A DNA stretch of 64,000 bases, taken from assembly GCA_030737835.1 (NCBI GenBank), contig JAUJYN010000034.1:248001-312000 (forward strand). The letters are read 5' to 3'. The translations under genes were made by a program, and so were the position numbers. The DNA is from Acorus gramineus (taxonomy: Eukaryota; Streptophyta; Magnoliopsida; Acorales; Acoraceae). The notes under the pieces are model-generated. The model did not search any database. It was not told where the DNA came from and saw nothing but the letters and a program-made list of their open reading frames with translations. This document shows, piece by piece, positions 41,289 through 53,950 of the stretch (positions are counted from its first letter, which is position 1; each line of letters starts with the position of its first letter).

Positions 41289-44200
41289 TGTTATATATGT
41301 GTCACTTTTAACCTTCTGGTAACCGTTGGGACATTCTGGCAGTTTTTTATTTTTTTCATTTTTCGATCGGAACCGCTAAAATTTTGGGCTTTTAGCTATC
41401 ACCCTGAGATTGAGGGCTCCGATTGAAAATCTAACTGCATATTATGTGTCCTGGTGCCATTCCAAGCCACTCACGAAAATTTCATCGAATTCCGGTAACG
41501 TTTCAGAATTTCACAGTTCCGTGGCGTATCCGGGTTTTGACCGAGCGAGAAGTCATTGGGAGACTTGACTTGGTCAAAGTGGGCCCATGACTTGGTCAAC
41601 CCCCTTTGTTTTCTAGTGTGGATGGGTTGACCCAAGTCAAATTGCACTTAAAACCCCCCTAAACCTAGCCTAAACCTAATTAGGGCTAATCTAAGTGGGT
41701 GTGAGAGTGTTTGGTGGGGGGTGTGAGTATAAAGAAATCCCACGACCAAGACAAATTCCCTCCTATTCATCATCGTCTCCAAATTTCTCCCTCTCTCTCC
41801 CCTCTCTCTTTTTCCACCATATGACCTAGTTCAAGGGGTCAAAACCAAAAACCCAAAGAAGAGAAAGGTAAGGGGAGCTCCCGATCTATCCACCGGTGGT
41901 TTCGGATTCGAGTTCCGGTGTGTTTAGCCCCTTCTCACACCCCTTTTTCTCCTCTGATTTCAGCCATTTCGAGGGCTAGAGGAGAGCTTGGTGGTGGTGG
42001 CCTTGGGGGAGGTATTTCGGTGCACGAAGAGCTCCCGGTCTTCCCTTCCTTTCCTTCCTTCCTTGGGTAAGGTTTCTTTCTTTCTTTTCCATGTTTAGAT
42101 GCATGTTAGGGGGTGTTTTTGGGTGAGTGGTGGTGGTTGGTGGCTGTTGGTGGTGGTTGGGGGTGGTTGGAGGCAATTGGTGGCCGGTGAGGGGTGGTAG
42201 GGTGGCTCGGGTGGGCTGGCAGGCTATCCCGGGTAGGCTGGCAGGCAGGCAGCGCAGCAGGTGGAGCAGATGGCAGGGCGCGCGCGCGCGTGCTGCCGGG
42301 CGTGCGCTCGGGTAGAGCAGGAGTGGGCGCTGAGTGCTGGGCGCTGGCGGGCGCAGTCGGGCGCGCAGTCGCGCGCGGGTGCTGGTGCGAGCGGGGGTGT
42401 GCGCGGGAGTGCGCGCGGGCGCGCGCGGGCTTGCGCGCGAGCGTGCGCGCACGCGGGCAGGGCACCTGGGCACTGCGCCTGGGTGCGGGGTAGGGTGCCT
42501 GGGCATGCGCCTGGGCGCGGAGCTGGGGACCAGTGCGTACGCGTGCTGGGGCGTGCGCGCAGTGCGCGCGGGGGAGCGCTGGGCAGGACGCGCGGTGCGG
42601 ATGGCAAGGCGCAGCGCAGCGCGTGCGCGCGGGCATGCGCTCGGGTAGAGTAGGAGTGGGCGCTGGGTGCTGGCGGGCGCGCAGTCGCGCGTGGGTGCGC
42701 GCGGAGTGGTCGCGCAGGTGCTGGCGCGAGCGGGGGTGTGCGCGCGGGCGCGCGCGCGGGCAGGGCACCTGGGCACTGCGCCTGGGTGCGGGGCAGGGCG
42801 CCTGGGCATGCGCCTGGGCGCTGAGCTGCGGACCAGTGCGTACGCGTGCTGGGGCGTGCGCGGGGCGCAGTGCGCGCGGGGGAGCGCTGGGCTGGACGTG
42901 CGGTGCGCGCGGGCACGCGCGAGCGTGCGCATGCGTGCGGCAGTGCGCCGATGGTGCCGGGGTGCGTGCGTGCGTGCGCATTCGTGCGTGCGCGTGCGGG
43001 TGGCCGTGCGTATGGCTGCCCGGGGGTTCGGGAATGAGTTGGGGTGCTCGGGCTCGCGTGCGTACGGGCCGTATGTACGTTTGCCCGAGTATTGTGTATT
43101 TTTAGTGTATTTTTGGGGTATTTGTGTATTTTACTCACCGAGTTGATTACCCTGTCTTGCAGATCTTGACGGACGGTCGCGCGATGACCCGGTTATATGT
43201 GAGTGGGACAATCCAACCTAGTAGGGAGGCATTATATGCACTTGGGCGTGTACCGTCCTCCCCTGGGGCACCATGGATTTATATTAACTTGTTGTAATGT
43301 GTAATCCATGCAAGCATGATAAAAATGTAGTATGCATGCTACCCTAGACTTTGTATGTTAGGGACTTGCACCCTTAGGTTGTGTAAGAGCCATGCATCCT
43401 ATCACCCTGTTCTCATGCTAGGAAGCCTCGGCCTATGCATGCGTCCTACTAGTTTAATTTATTAAATTAAATGCAACTTGTGATATTAAAGCGTGCCTTA
43501 GGGAATATTAAGGGGCCTTGCGAGGTCAACATTGAGATCCGGGCTAGGGTACTCCGTGTTCCTTGTTTGGTTGTCGGGATGTCCTATATCGAGACCTCAT
43601 GGTGCCCTCCCAAGGTTTCTTTTTCCGATGATATTAATATATGTTCCCCACATCTTGGTTATGCGCCCTGGAGGAATTCTGAAGAATTCAAGACATTAGA
43701 GTTGTAGAGATGTGTTGTCAGCGGATCCGAGTGGATCATATGCGTATGGATAGGCTGTTCTGTTCCCTTCGTTGGATCCGTGTAGAGACTACCCCAGCGT
43801 TAGAAAGGCTGTCCCGTGCAGGGGCTCCCATCAGTAGGCACCTCCTGATTTGGGACGGACTGTGCTGAATGTGGGAGTGGCCAAGCGGCCTACGGAGTGG
43901 GGAGAGACTATCGGTGGACCAAGGGCAACCATCAGCCTAGTCAGTCCCAATATCCTATGTCACCTATTGAGGGGTGAGGGTGAGGGTGTAGTGGGTCGGC
44001 GATGTAGCGACCCACTGGATTTGTGTATGGATGATTATCAGTCCCAAAATCCTATGTCACCTATTGAGGGGTGAGGGTGAGGGTGTGGTGGGTCGGCGAT
44101 GTAGCGACCCACCGGTTTATCAGTCCCAAAATCCTATGTCACCTATTGAGGGGTGAGGGTGAGGGTGTGGTGGGTCGGCGATGTAGCGACCCACCAGTTT

Positions 44201-44901
44201 GTAAGTCCCAAAATCCTATGTCACCTATTGAGGGGTGAGGGTGAGGGTGTAGTGGGTCGGCGATGAGGCGACCCACTGATTTGAGTATGGATGATTATCA
44301 GCTTAGTAAGTCCCAATATCCTATGTCACCTATTGAGGGGTGAGGGTGAGGGTGTGGTGGTTCGGCGATGTAACGACCCACCGGATTTGTGTTGTTCCAG
44401 CCACTTTGAGGCTTTTGCTGATTAATGGTGGTTAATATGAACTGTGATGCATGGGTTGTGCTATTCACTGAGCGTGTGGCTCACCCCTCGCATAATTATT
44501 TTCTCCAGTTATCACTGAGGCGGACTTGAAGGAAGAGCTCCCTGAGAGACTGCACCAGTAGCGGAGTAGCGCCACGTCCCGCGAGTTTTAGAGGCTATCA
44601 GCACCCCTTTTTGGATTGTATGTATTATATTCCGTGCTTGGGCACGCGGTTGTATTTTATTTGGATGTCTTTGTATATATTGGCTCTCACAGGACAGTTG
44701 ATTATGTATCGAGTCTGTAATATGTTTTTGAATTACAGACTCAGTCTTTTAGCTTCCGCTATTTGTGTATATATCTTGTCAGCTTCATTGTTGTCTGTGT
44801 TGTGATATTGATGTTGTTTATGGTATATTATTGGCCTCCTGTTTAGACTGCTGATATCATATATGCACTTGCCGCGTCCCAGGGACGCCCGGGGCGTGAC
44901 A
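41289..44901 (+). repeat. A2 3' LTR
   Basis: About 280 bp longer than the 5' LTR, mostly because the CpG-rich block is partly duplicated (42260-42640 and 42600-42960 share units). TATA 41728-41734. Splice-like layout: 96-nt intron-like 41868-41963, exon-like 41964-42066 (103 nt), GC-rich block 42067-43162, micro-exon-like 43163-43198 (36 nt), donor GTGAGT, acceptor before 44509. The 115-bp module is at 43512-43626 and a five-unit minisatellite at about 43941-44390. Confidence 0.9.
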
Positions 44902-47592
44902 AAACCACACTTAAACCTAATCTTAATCCTCCCTAATCCTAGTTTAACCTAATCTAAGTGAGGGGTGACTTATAAGTGAAGCTAAAAATATCTCCCCCCA
45001 CTATTCATCATCTTCTCCACCCAAATTTCTCTCTCCTCTTCTCTTTAAATCCACATTTTGACCTAGTTCTTGAGGTGGAAACCAAAAACCCTAAGAAGAG
45101 AAAGGTTAGGTCTTGTCCCGATCTATCTTCCGGTGGTCTCGGATTCGAGTTCCCTCGAGTGTGACCCCCTCTAATGCCCTCTTTTCTCCTCTGATTTCAG
45201 CCATTTTGAGGGCTGAAGGAGATCTTGGTGGTGGTGGTCCTTGAGGTGGCGTTTCGGTGCGCGAAGAGCAACCGATCTTCCCTTCCTTCCTTTCCTTCCT
45301 TGGGTGAGGTTTCTTTCCTTCCTTTCCTGTTTAGATGCATGTTAGGAGGGTGTTTTTGGCTGTTGGTGGCGGTTGGAGGCCATTGGTGGCCGTCGGGGAG
45401 GTGGGAAGGTGTCTCGGGTAGGCTGGCAGGCGCAGGGCAGGGCGCTGTCGGGCATGCAGGCAGGGCACGCGCGCGTGCGTGAGGGCGTGCGCGCGGGCGT
45501 GCGCTCGGGTTGAGCAGGAGTGTGCAGGTGCTGCGCGCTGGGCGTCGTGCGAGGGCGTGCGCGCGGAGCGCTGCGCAGAGGTTCAGTGCGTGCCGTGCAC
45601 GCGGGGCCGCTTGCGGGTGCTGCGCGCAGGGCGCCGTGCGGAGGGGTGCGCGCGGAGCGCTGCGCAGAGGCGCAGCGCGTGCTGTGCTCGCGCGGTGGGG
45701 CGAGCAGATGGTGCGCGCGGAGTGAGGCGTTGGGGCGCAGGGCGTGCTGGTGTGCGCGCGGGTTGCTGGGCTGGGGCGCAGTGAGCCCGCGGTGCACCGG
45801 GGGGGCTCGGCAGAGTGTCCGGGCGTGCGGGCAGGGGGCTCGGCAATGTGCCTGGGTGCGCGGGCTGGGGCGCGGCTGTGCGCCTGGGGTGGGAGGCCGT
45901 GCGTACGGCTGCCCGGGGGTTCGGGATTGAGTCGGGGTGCTCGGACTCGCGTGCGTACAGGCCGTATGTACGCTTGTCCGAGTGTTGTGTATTTTAATGT
46001 ATTTTTGTGGTATTTGTGTATTTTACTCACCGGGTTGATTACCCTGTCTTGCAGATCTTGACGGACGGTCGCGCGACGACCCGGTTATCGGTGAGTGTAT
46101 CCAACCCAGTAGGGAGGCGTTATATGCACTTGGGCGTGTACCGTCCTCCCCTAGGGCACCATGGTTAATATTAACTTGTGTAATATGTAATCCATGCAAG
46201 CATGATTAATATGTAGTATGCATGCTACCCTAGACCGTGTATGTTAGGGACTTGCACCCTTAGGATATGTGTAAGAGCCATGCATCCTGTCACCCTTAGG
46301 ATATGTGTAAGAGCCATGCATCCTGTCACCCTGTTCTCATGCTAGGAAGCCTCGACCTATGCATGTGTCCTACTAGTTTGGTTTATTAAATTAAATGGAA
46401 ACTTAGAGTATTTTTAGCATGCCTTAGGGAATATTAAGGGGCCTTGCGAGGTCAACATTGAGACCCCGGCTAGGGTACTCCGTGTTCCTTGTTTGGTTGT
46501 CGGGATGTCCTATATCGGGACCTCATGGTGCCCTCCCAAGGTTTCTTTTCCCGATAATATTATATATGTTCCCCGCATCTTGGTTATGCGCCCTGGAGGA
46601 ATTCTGAAGAATTCATGACATTAGAGTTGTTGAGATGTGTTGTCGGCGGATCCGAGTGGATCATATGCGTATGGATAGGCTGTTTCTGTACCCTTCGTTG
46701 GATCCGTGTAGAGACTGCCCCGGCGCTAGAAAGGCCGTTCCGTGAGAGGGCTCCCATGAGTAGGTACCTTCTGATTTTGGATTCGAACTGTGCTGAATGT
46801 GGGAGTGGCCAAGCGGCCTACGGAGTGGAGGAGAGACTATCAGTGGACCAAGGGTGACCAACAGCCTAGTCAGTCCCAATATCCTATGTCACCATATTGA
46901 GGGGTGAGGGTGAGGGTGTGGTGGGTCGGCGATGTAGCGACCCACTGGTTTGTGTAGTTGTGGACCAAGGGTGATTAACAGCCTAGTCAGTCCCAATATC
47001 CTATGTCACCATATTGAGGGGTGAGGGTGAGGGTGAGGGTGTGGTTGGTCGACGATGTAGTGACCCACTGGATTTGTGTTGATTATGCCACTTTGAGGCT
47101 TTTACTGATTATTTGTGGTTAATATGAATTGTGATGCATGGGTTGTGCTATTCACTGAGCGTGTGGCTCACCCCTCGCATATTTATTTTCTCCAGTTATC
47201 ACTGAGTCAGACTTGAAGGAGGAGCTCCCAGAGAGACTTCATCAGTAGCGGAGCAGCGCCACGTCCCGCGAGTGTTAGAGGCCATCAGCATCCTTTCTTT
47301 TGATTGTATGTATATATTTCCGTGCTTGGGCACCGTTTGTATATTGTTTGGATGTATTTGTGTATATTGGCTCTCATAGGACAGTTGATTATGTATCGAG
47401 TCTGTAGTATGTTTTTGAATTACAGACTCAGTCTTTTAGCTTCCGCTATCTATGTTTATATCATGCCAGCCTTGCTTTCATCTGTGTTGTCATTTTAGCT
47501 GATGTTAGAGTATGTTATTGATCTCCTGTATAGACTGCTGATATCATGTATACACTTGCCGCGTCCCGGGGACGGCCGCCCTGGGCGTGACA
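44902..47592 (+). mobile_element. Solo LTR A3, part 2
   Basis: Starts with the AAACC duplication and resumes A3. Layout: 96-nt intron-like 45105-45200, exon-like 45201-45303 (103 nt), GC-rich block 45304-46054, micro-exon-like 46055-46090 (36 nt), donor GTGAGT, acceptor before 47196. The 115-bp module is at 46438-46552. It ends GGGCGTGACA at 47592 and is followed by GGAGG (47593-47597), the copy of 33288-33292. Confidence 0.9.
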
Positions 47593-48294
47593 GGAGGCTC
47601 GGGGGCTCTCGAGCGCACCATGACCACCTCGACCACCACCACTTCTTCTTTGCTTCTCTTCTTCTTGGTTGGACCAAAAGGGGAGGGGAAACCAGGGGAA
47701 AAATATGAGGGAGCTAGAGGAGGAGGAGAAGGAAGGGACAACATCAACACAACACATGCACACACATAAATCTTGATCATCTTCTCCTCTTGATCCCCTT
47801 CTTCTTGTTCCTTCTTCACCTTCTTCTTCTTCTTCTTTTCCAACACAAAAGGGAGCAAATGAGGGAAAGAAGGAAAAGTGGTTGGATGGCCACTTTCGCT
47901 TGAGAGGGGAGAGAGAGAGACGTAAAAAGGGAGGGGGGGTGGAGTTAATTTGGCAGAAAGAGGGTTGGTGGGGGGGTGTTTGACAAGTCAACCCAACCAC
48001 ACAAAAAGACAAACCCTCTTGACTTGGTCAAAGTCACATTTTGACCTGGTCAAAGTCCTCATCTCCCAATCCAGTAACGATCAAACCCGGATGCGATTCG
48101 GAACTGCACATTTTTTTAAAACGTTACCGGAATTCGATGAAATTTTTATGGGTAGTACAAAACTGTACCAGGACCCATAATATGCAGTTAGATTTTTAAT
48201 TAGAGTATTCCAACTCACGCAGATAGCTAAAAATCTAAAATTTTAACAACTCTGATCGAAAAAATACAAAGCTCCAAATGACACAAACACAACA
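47593..48294 (-). mobile_element. LTR H, right part (LTR start on minus strand)
   Basis: Continues H after A3 and ends at 48294 with the minus-strand LTR start TGTTGTGTTTGTGTCATTTGG. The exon-like block 2 is split by A3; its acceptor equivalent near 47670 is mutated. The bases next to the LTR, GGACC, are its probable target duplication but the other end is lost. Confidence 0.75.
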
Positions 48295-48912
48295 GGACCA
48301 AGTTGATGGCGCACATTGATTGATGCTCTCCTTTGCTTGCACTGATTGAACTATTTCTAGAACAAATCCTTGTTGTAAAAATATCAAAAGTAAAAAATGT
48401 CACACATTTAATCCCACAACAGAAAATGTTAAGATATGTAGAGATTAAAAAGCTAGGCTCGATCCCAACATCACATGAAAAATGTTACACAAATAAACAA
48501 ATACTTACTTTCCCTTTTCCACTGGATCTTCACGTCAGTGCTTTAAATGTTGCACAACAATGAAGCACAAACAAATATTTACCTTCCTTGGAGCACACAA
48601 ATATCACGGCCTTTAAATCTCCTTCAAAAGTTTATTTCCTTCCCGTTTTAACGATGTCGAACCCATAATGGAAAGCATATTCTTTATAAGATTCAAAGGC
48701 TTCGTCGATTGACTTCAATTCCATTCCAACCTTCAGTTTTATGTCTCTATTTCCCTCGTCTTCCACGATGACATATGCCTTTGTTGTATGTAATTCGTCA
48801 CCCCCGCTCAAACCTATATACTAAAAAAATACACAATCTGATTAGCATGTACTCATTTAGAATGATATATGCTTTGTTAAAATGATACATGCTTTATTAA
48901 AATGGTATATAC
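48295..48912. other. Unique AT-rich sequence between LTRs
   Basis: The only stretch of about 600 bp here that does not recur elsewhere in the window. Apart from the FAR1-like fragment (48632-48822) I see no coding frame. A duplicated phrase ACAAACAAATA (near 48490 and 48570) and several AAATGATA(C/T)ATGCTTT repeats (48855-48905) are present. Confidence 0.5.
48632..48822 (-). pseudogene. FAR1-type DNA-binding domain fragment, single exon
   Basis: On the minus strand a frame of about 63 codons reads through KLKVGMELKSIDEAFESYKEY and FHYGFDIVKTGRK before TAA at 48632-48634. This matches the opening of the FAR1 DNA-binding domain, which begins with a (P)xxGMxF motif, then an acidic EEA(Y/F)xFYxxYA helix and a GFxxRK strand. 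The frame is entered through a good splice acceptor (TTTTTTTAG) near 48823, so it looks like an internal exon. The later Cys and His ligands are absent because of the stop or a donor I cannot see. FAR1 proteins derive from Mutator-like transposases, so it may be a fragment of a host FRS gene or of a transposon. Confidence 0.6.
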
Positions 48913-51666
48913 TGTCACGCCCCAGGGCGGCCGTCCCCGAGACGTGGCAATAATAAAATATCAGCTATCAATACCTGAGGTCAACAAAGACTCCAACAAC
49001 AATACACAAGGTGGCAAAGCAAAGATAATGATAACTGACTGAAAAGCGGAAGCATAATATATAAACAATGTCTGTAAATCAAAAACATTATTACATACTC
49101 GAATACACAATCACTGTCCTGTGAGAGCCAAGTCTAGACCAAAGAAAATACAACCTGTGCCACATGCACGATTTACAATACATACAATGACTCTAGGACT
49201 GCTGACAGCCTCGCACTCGCCACCCGCCGGAAGAACGCTCCACGCCCATAAGACCACGCCACAGGGAAGCTCCAACTCCACGCCCAACACTGCCCCTGAA
49301 AAGAAACAGTATGCGAGGGGTGAGCTACAAGCTCAGTGAGTGGCTGGAAACCAATCACCATACAACAGTTCAATACATAAACACTTTCCTTTCAAGGAAA
49401 ACATGGGTGGAAACCCATGGATAACAGGGTCACGCGGCAGCGCGACCAACCTCACCCTCACCCTCACTCCCGGAGGGAGACTCTTGGGACTTTTGGGGAG
49501 AGACCATACCGTTGGTCGAGGAGACCCGGGATTACTGGTCTACACAACACTACTGGATCATCTACATCGGGATAACTGACCCACGATGTCTTTGAACATC
49601 GATACGAGACCGGACCCAACAACTATGGGAACGGACGAACAACGAATGGGTCATGAGGCGACGTGTCTTCACCTCATCCTCACCCTCACTCCCGGAGGGA
49701 GACTCTTGGGACTTTTGGAAGAGACTTATCACGGATGACATTGGGAGTAAACATTCCATGTTCGCAAAGCGAACCCAATGGAAAAACAACTGCTCTCGAT
49801 AATCACTTATCGATATATCGAATACTACTGTACTCCCACACCGTTGCGTCGCTCAGACACAAAGGGGGGTTGCCTCTGCTCTCACGTAGAAATAATCCCA
49901 TAAGCTAATGAATTCTCCTGAATTCCGAATGAGTGCATCGCTCGGATGCACGGGGCGATTACATCGCTAGCGCTCTAAGTAATAAGGTACAACCCGACAG
50001 CGGGTCATACCCACGCCTATTTCAGATAGGCCTATCAGTTTTTAACATGCGCATATAAATATATCCAGCTATGTGCATGAACCATATGCACAATCATCTA
50101 ATAATTATAGGGACACTCCCTAACATGGATTTACATCATAATAAATCATACAACATGCATACATGGTCATTAATCACAAGGCCTAACTTAAGCATGCGTT
50201 GGATATCGCCAACTTAAAAGAAAGGGTCAAGCGCGATCTCGCGCACTAACAGGTGCATGCCAATATTCCAAACGAACCTGAGTCGAGTAGGAAATCGCAT
50301 CTACTTACTCAGTTCGTTCAGAGGGAGAGGGCGAGAGAGATCATCATCTCATGAAGCTGGTCATAGCTTTGCCCCATTAGCATGGGTGCAACAGCTACAC
50401 CACGCCCTCGAGTCTTATCGCAAGGGAATATTAGGCAGGTGCCCGTTATTAACCCAGACTCAATCATACTGTATATTCCCATTAATATGGTGGGAGTAGT
50501 ATTCCAATATCACCCAAGACATGCCATATTCTATACATCCATACACATTTACAACATACATGCCCATACTAGAGGGGCTCATGCAACACAATCATTCATA
50601 CATGAATACAATACATGTATATAAGCCTAGCATGCAAGATATCTACATATTACAGCTTATGCATGGCCATACTACTTATCTACACAAGTAGTATAGCTAG
50701 GGGGCCCCATCGATGTGTGACGAGCGACTACGTGCGTCGAGCGCTTCCCTAGAGAGGGGGCGGATTGGATCGAACCACTCACCGATACCCGGATCGCCGC
50801 GCGTCCAGTCTACGAGATCTGCAAAACACAACCAATGATCCATAATTAAATTATGGAACCTCCTATCACACATATAAGCTTATTTCATGAAGATCCTAAC
50901 CCCTGATACTTCCATATTATCACCCAAGACACATGCAACCAACTCCTTGACACTCAACCAAGCAAAACTGCTAAACCTGCTGCAACCAGCCCTACTAATT
51001 GGTCTTCACAGCACCCAATACACTTCCAAAAATTATGAAATAAATCATGCACATTCTATGATATGCTGGGATCATAATCCATGCAGACATTAGAACCTAA
51101 TTTTGCCTCTACAAGCCCGAAACAAATCATTTCCAGAAGCAGGTCAATTCCTACGCGAATCTGGACAGGTCATGCAAAACTAGTTCTAACTTACACCACA
51201 GATATCATAATGACCCCAAATTTCATATATAACATCTAGACACATAGATGATCAAATCATAAGAAGACATAATCCTAAACATATGCCTCTAAATACTAGA
51301 TTCACTGAGATCTTTAAAAGACAGTGCTGCCTTACCAAAACAGGGGAAGGGAAATGGGGAGATGCGGGGTTCTCGACACACCCACGACCACCTCTACCAC
51401 CACCACCACTACCACCACCTCATCAGCCACTCCACCAGCCTTCCTTGGCTGAAAACAGGGGGGGGGGGGGGAAGAGGCATGAGAGGGAGTTAGAGAGAAG
51501 GGAATCAAGCACAAACAACAACACCTAAAGCTTGCACACACATACCTTCTCTTTTCCTTTTAATGTTTCTTCTTCTTCTCCTTCTTTTTCTACTTCTCTT
51601 TAACACTCAAAACAAAGAAAACCAGGGAGGAAGGAGTAAGAGGGAGAGGAGGAGAAGGGGACGCCC
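48913..51666 (-). mobile_element. B- element, 3' LTR (truncated)
   Basis: Minus-strand family B LTR whose end (TGTCACGCCCC on the plus strand) is at 48913. The first 450 bp or so of the LTR are missing at the right, where it is joined to B+. Exon-like block 2 is 51336-51448 (113 nt) and the micro-exon-like unit 50783-50818 (36 nt). I read this LTR and 60156-64000 as one element split by B+, since the order 3' LTR, pol end to gag start, primer site, 5' LTR is then complete on the minus strand. Confidence 0.75.
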
Positions 51667-51679
51667 ACAAAGAAAACCA
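51667..51679 (+). other. Templated filler at a deletion junction
   Basis: ACAAAGAAAACCA at the B-/B+ junction is an exact copy of 51612-51624, about 55 bp away. Neither LTR has it at this point. Short templated fillers are a mark of end-joining repair with local copying. Confidence 0.6.
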
Positions 51680-53836
51680 TTGTGTAGATAAGTAGTATGG
51701 CCATGCTTAAGCTATAATATGTAGATATCTTGCATGCTAGGCTTATATGCATGTATTTTTTGTAATGTGTATGGATGTATAGAATATGGCATGCCTTAGG
51801 TAGTATTGTAATACTACTCCCACCATATTAATTGGAATATCGAACATGAATAAGTCTGGGTTAATAACGGGCACCTGCCTAATATTCCCTTGCGATAAGA
51901 CTCGAGGGCGTGGTGTAGTTGTTGCGCCCATGCTAATGGGGCAAAGCTATGACCAGCTTCATGAGACGATGATCTCCCCCGCCCTCTCCCTCTGAACGAA
52001 CTGAGTAAGTAGATGCGATTTCCTACTCGACTCAGGTTCGTTTGGAATATTGGCATGCACCTGTTAGTGCGCGAGATCGTGCTTGCCCCTTTCTTTTAAG
52101 TTGGCAATATCCAACAGATATTAGAGTATATTTTGTATGTTTATGTGATTAATGACCATGTATGCATGTTGTATGATTTATTATGATGTAAATCTATGAT
52201 TAGGGAGTATCCCTATGATTAATTGATATGTGATCGTGCATATGGTTCATGCACATAACTAAGATTAAATTCTCCTATAAAATATATGCGCATGTTAAAA
52301 CTAATTAGGCCTATCTGAAATAGGCGTGGGTATGACCCGCTGTCGGGTTGTACCTTATTAGTTAGAGTGCTAGCGATGTAATCGCCCCGTGCATCCGAGC
52401 GATGCACTCGTTTGGAATTCAGGAGAATTCATTACCTTATCGGTTTTCTTAAACCGGTAGTGGGGCATTAGGCTAGGCCTACCCGTGCTAGGCGTGTATA
52501 TGAACCGCCTGTTGGGTTATGTGCCTTGGGATTATTTATGCGTGAGAGCAGAGGCAACCCCCTTGTGTCCGAGCGACGCAACCGTGTGGGAGTACAATAG
52601 TGTTCGCTCTCTTCGATATGTGATTATCGAGAGTAGTTGATTTCCATGGGTTCGCTTTGCGAACATGGAATGTTTACTCCCAATGTCGTCTGTGTTGAAG
52701 AGGCCCAGGTTGTAGCTGTCCTGACAGAGGACTCCCATCCATAGGTACCACCGATGTGTTCAGGAGTGTACTGATCGTGGGAGTGTACCAGGTAAAGGCT
52801 ACCCGGGAGAGGGCTAACGAATGATATTGCGAGCGTGGAATCGTTCTCCCCTTCGTTGGATCCGATGTAGGAACTCCCCGGCGTTGGGAAAGCTGTCCTG
52901 ACAGAGGGCTCCCATCCGTAGGTACCACCGATGCGTTCGGAAGGTACTGATCGTGGGAGTATACCAGGTAGAGGCTACGCGGGGGAAAGGGCTACCGGTG
53001 GACCAAGGGTGTAGAGCAGTCTAAGTCTCTTCCAAAAGTCCCAAGAGTCTCCCTCCGGGAGTGAGGGTGAGGATGAGGTGAAGACACGTCGCCTCGTGAC
53101 CCATTCGTTGTTCGTCCGTTCCCATAGTTGTTGGGTCCGGTCTCGTATCGATGTTGAAAGACATTGTTGGGCGGTTAACTCGATGTAGATGATCCAGTAG
53201 TGTTGTGTGGACCAGTAATCCCGGGTCTCCTCGACCAACGGTATGGTCTCTCCCTAAAAGTCCCAAGAGTCTCCCTCCAGGAGTGAGGGTGAGGGTGAGG
53301 TTGGTCGCGCCGTCGCGTGACCGTGTTATTCATGGGTTTCCACCCATGTTTTCCTTGATAGGAAAGTGCTTATGTATCGAATTGTTGTATGGTGATTGGT
53401 TTCCAGCCACTCACTGAGCTTGTAGCTCACCCCTCGTATACTGTTTCTTTTTAGGGGCAGTGTTGGGCGTGGAGCTGGAGCTTTCCTGTGGCGTGGTCTT
53501 ATGGGAGTGGAGCGTTCTTCCGGCAGGTGGCGAGTGCGAGGCTGTCAGCAGTCCTAGAGTCATTGTATGTATTGTAAATCGTGCATGTGGCACAGGTTGT
53601 ATTTTCTTTGGTCTAGACTTGGCTCTCACAGGACAGTGATTGTGTATTCGAGTCTGTATAATGTTTTTGATTTACAGACATTGTTTATATATTATGCTTT
53701 CGCTTTTCAGTCAATTATCAATATCTTTGCTTTGCCACCTTGTGTATTGTTGTTGGAGTCTTTATTGACCTCAGGTGTTGATAGCTGATATTTTATTATT
53801 GCCACGTCTCGGGGACGGCCGCCCTGGGGTGTGACA
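51680..53836 (+). repeat. B+ 5' LTR, truncated at its start
   Basis: Begins at TTGTGTAGATAAG, corresponding to about 58012 in the complete 3' LTR, and ends GGGGTGTGACA. The missing part includes U3 and TATA, so this copy has no promoter of its own. With the minus-strand LTR at 48913-50695 it forms an inverted repeat of about 1.8-2.1 kb. Confidence 0.85.
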
Positions 53837-53841
53837 AAAGT

Positions 53842-53854
53842 TGGTATCAGAGCC
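53842..53854 (+). promoter_or_regulatory. Primer binding site (tRNA-iMet) of B+
   Basis: TGGTATCAGAGCC five bases after the LTR end. Confidence 0.95.
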
Positions 53855-53950
53855 TGGTCCTGTCAGAGCCTAAGTCTAGTCGTATAGATGATGAGTCGTA
53901 GGATTGTCATCCGTGTACTCTATTTTTAGAAGTTATCTTAGGTTGCTGAC

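Larger units (their letters stand above)
33648..44901 (+). mobile_element. Element A2: young mosaic chromovirus with two integrases
   Basis: LTRs of about 3.34 kb (5') and 3.61 kb (3'), a tRNA-iMet primer site, a polypurine tract, and a perfect target duplication AAACC (33643-33647 and 44902-44906). The internal 4.3 kb is a three-part mosaic: an A1-like part (gag stub, captured LTR segment, 115-bp module, RT/RNase H remnant), a family B-like decayed pol (about 38526-40047), and a well-kept integrase with chromodomain-like end (about 40048-41241). By eye the two LTRs differ at only about 7 of the first 245 positions, the youngest pair here, in agreement with its innermost position. Confidence 0.9.

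Noticed and set aside
48333-48563. 76-codon plus frame in the unique stretch
   Set aside because: No domain, poor start context, and AT-rich composition like its surroundings.
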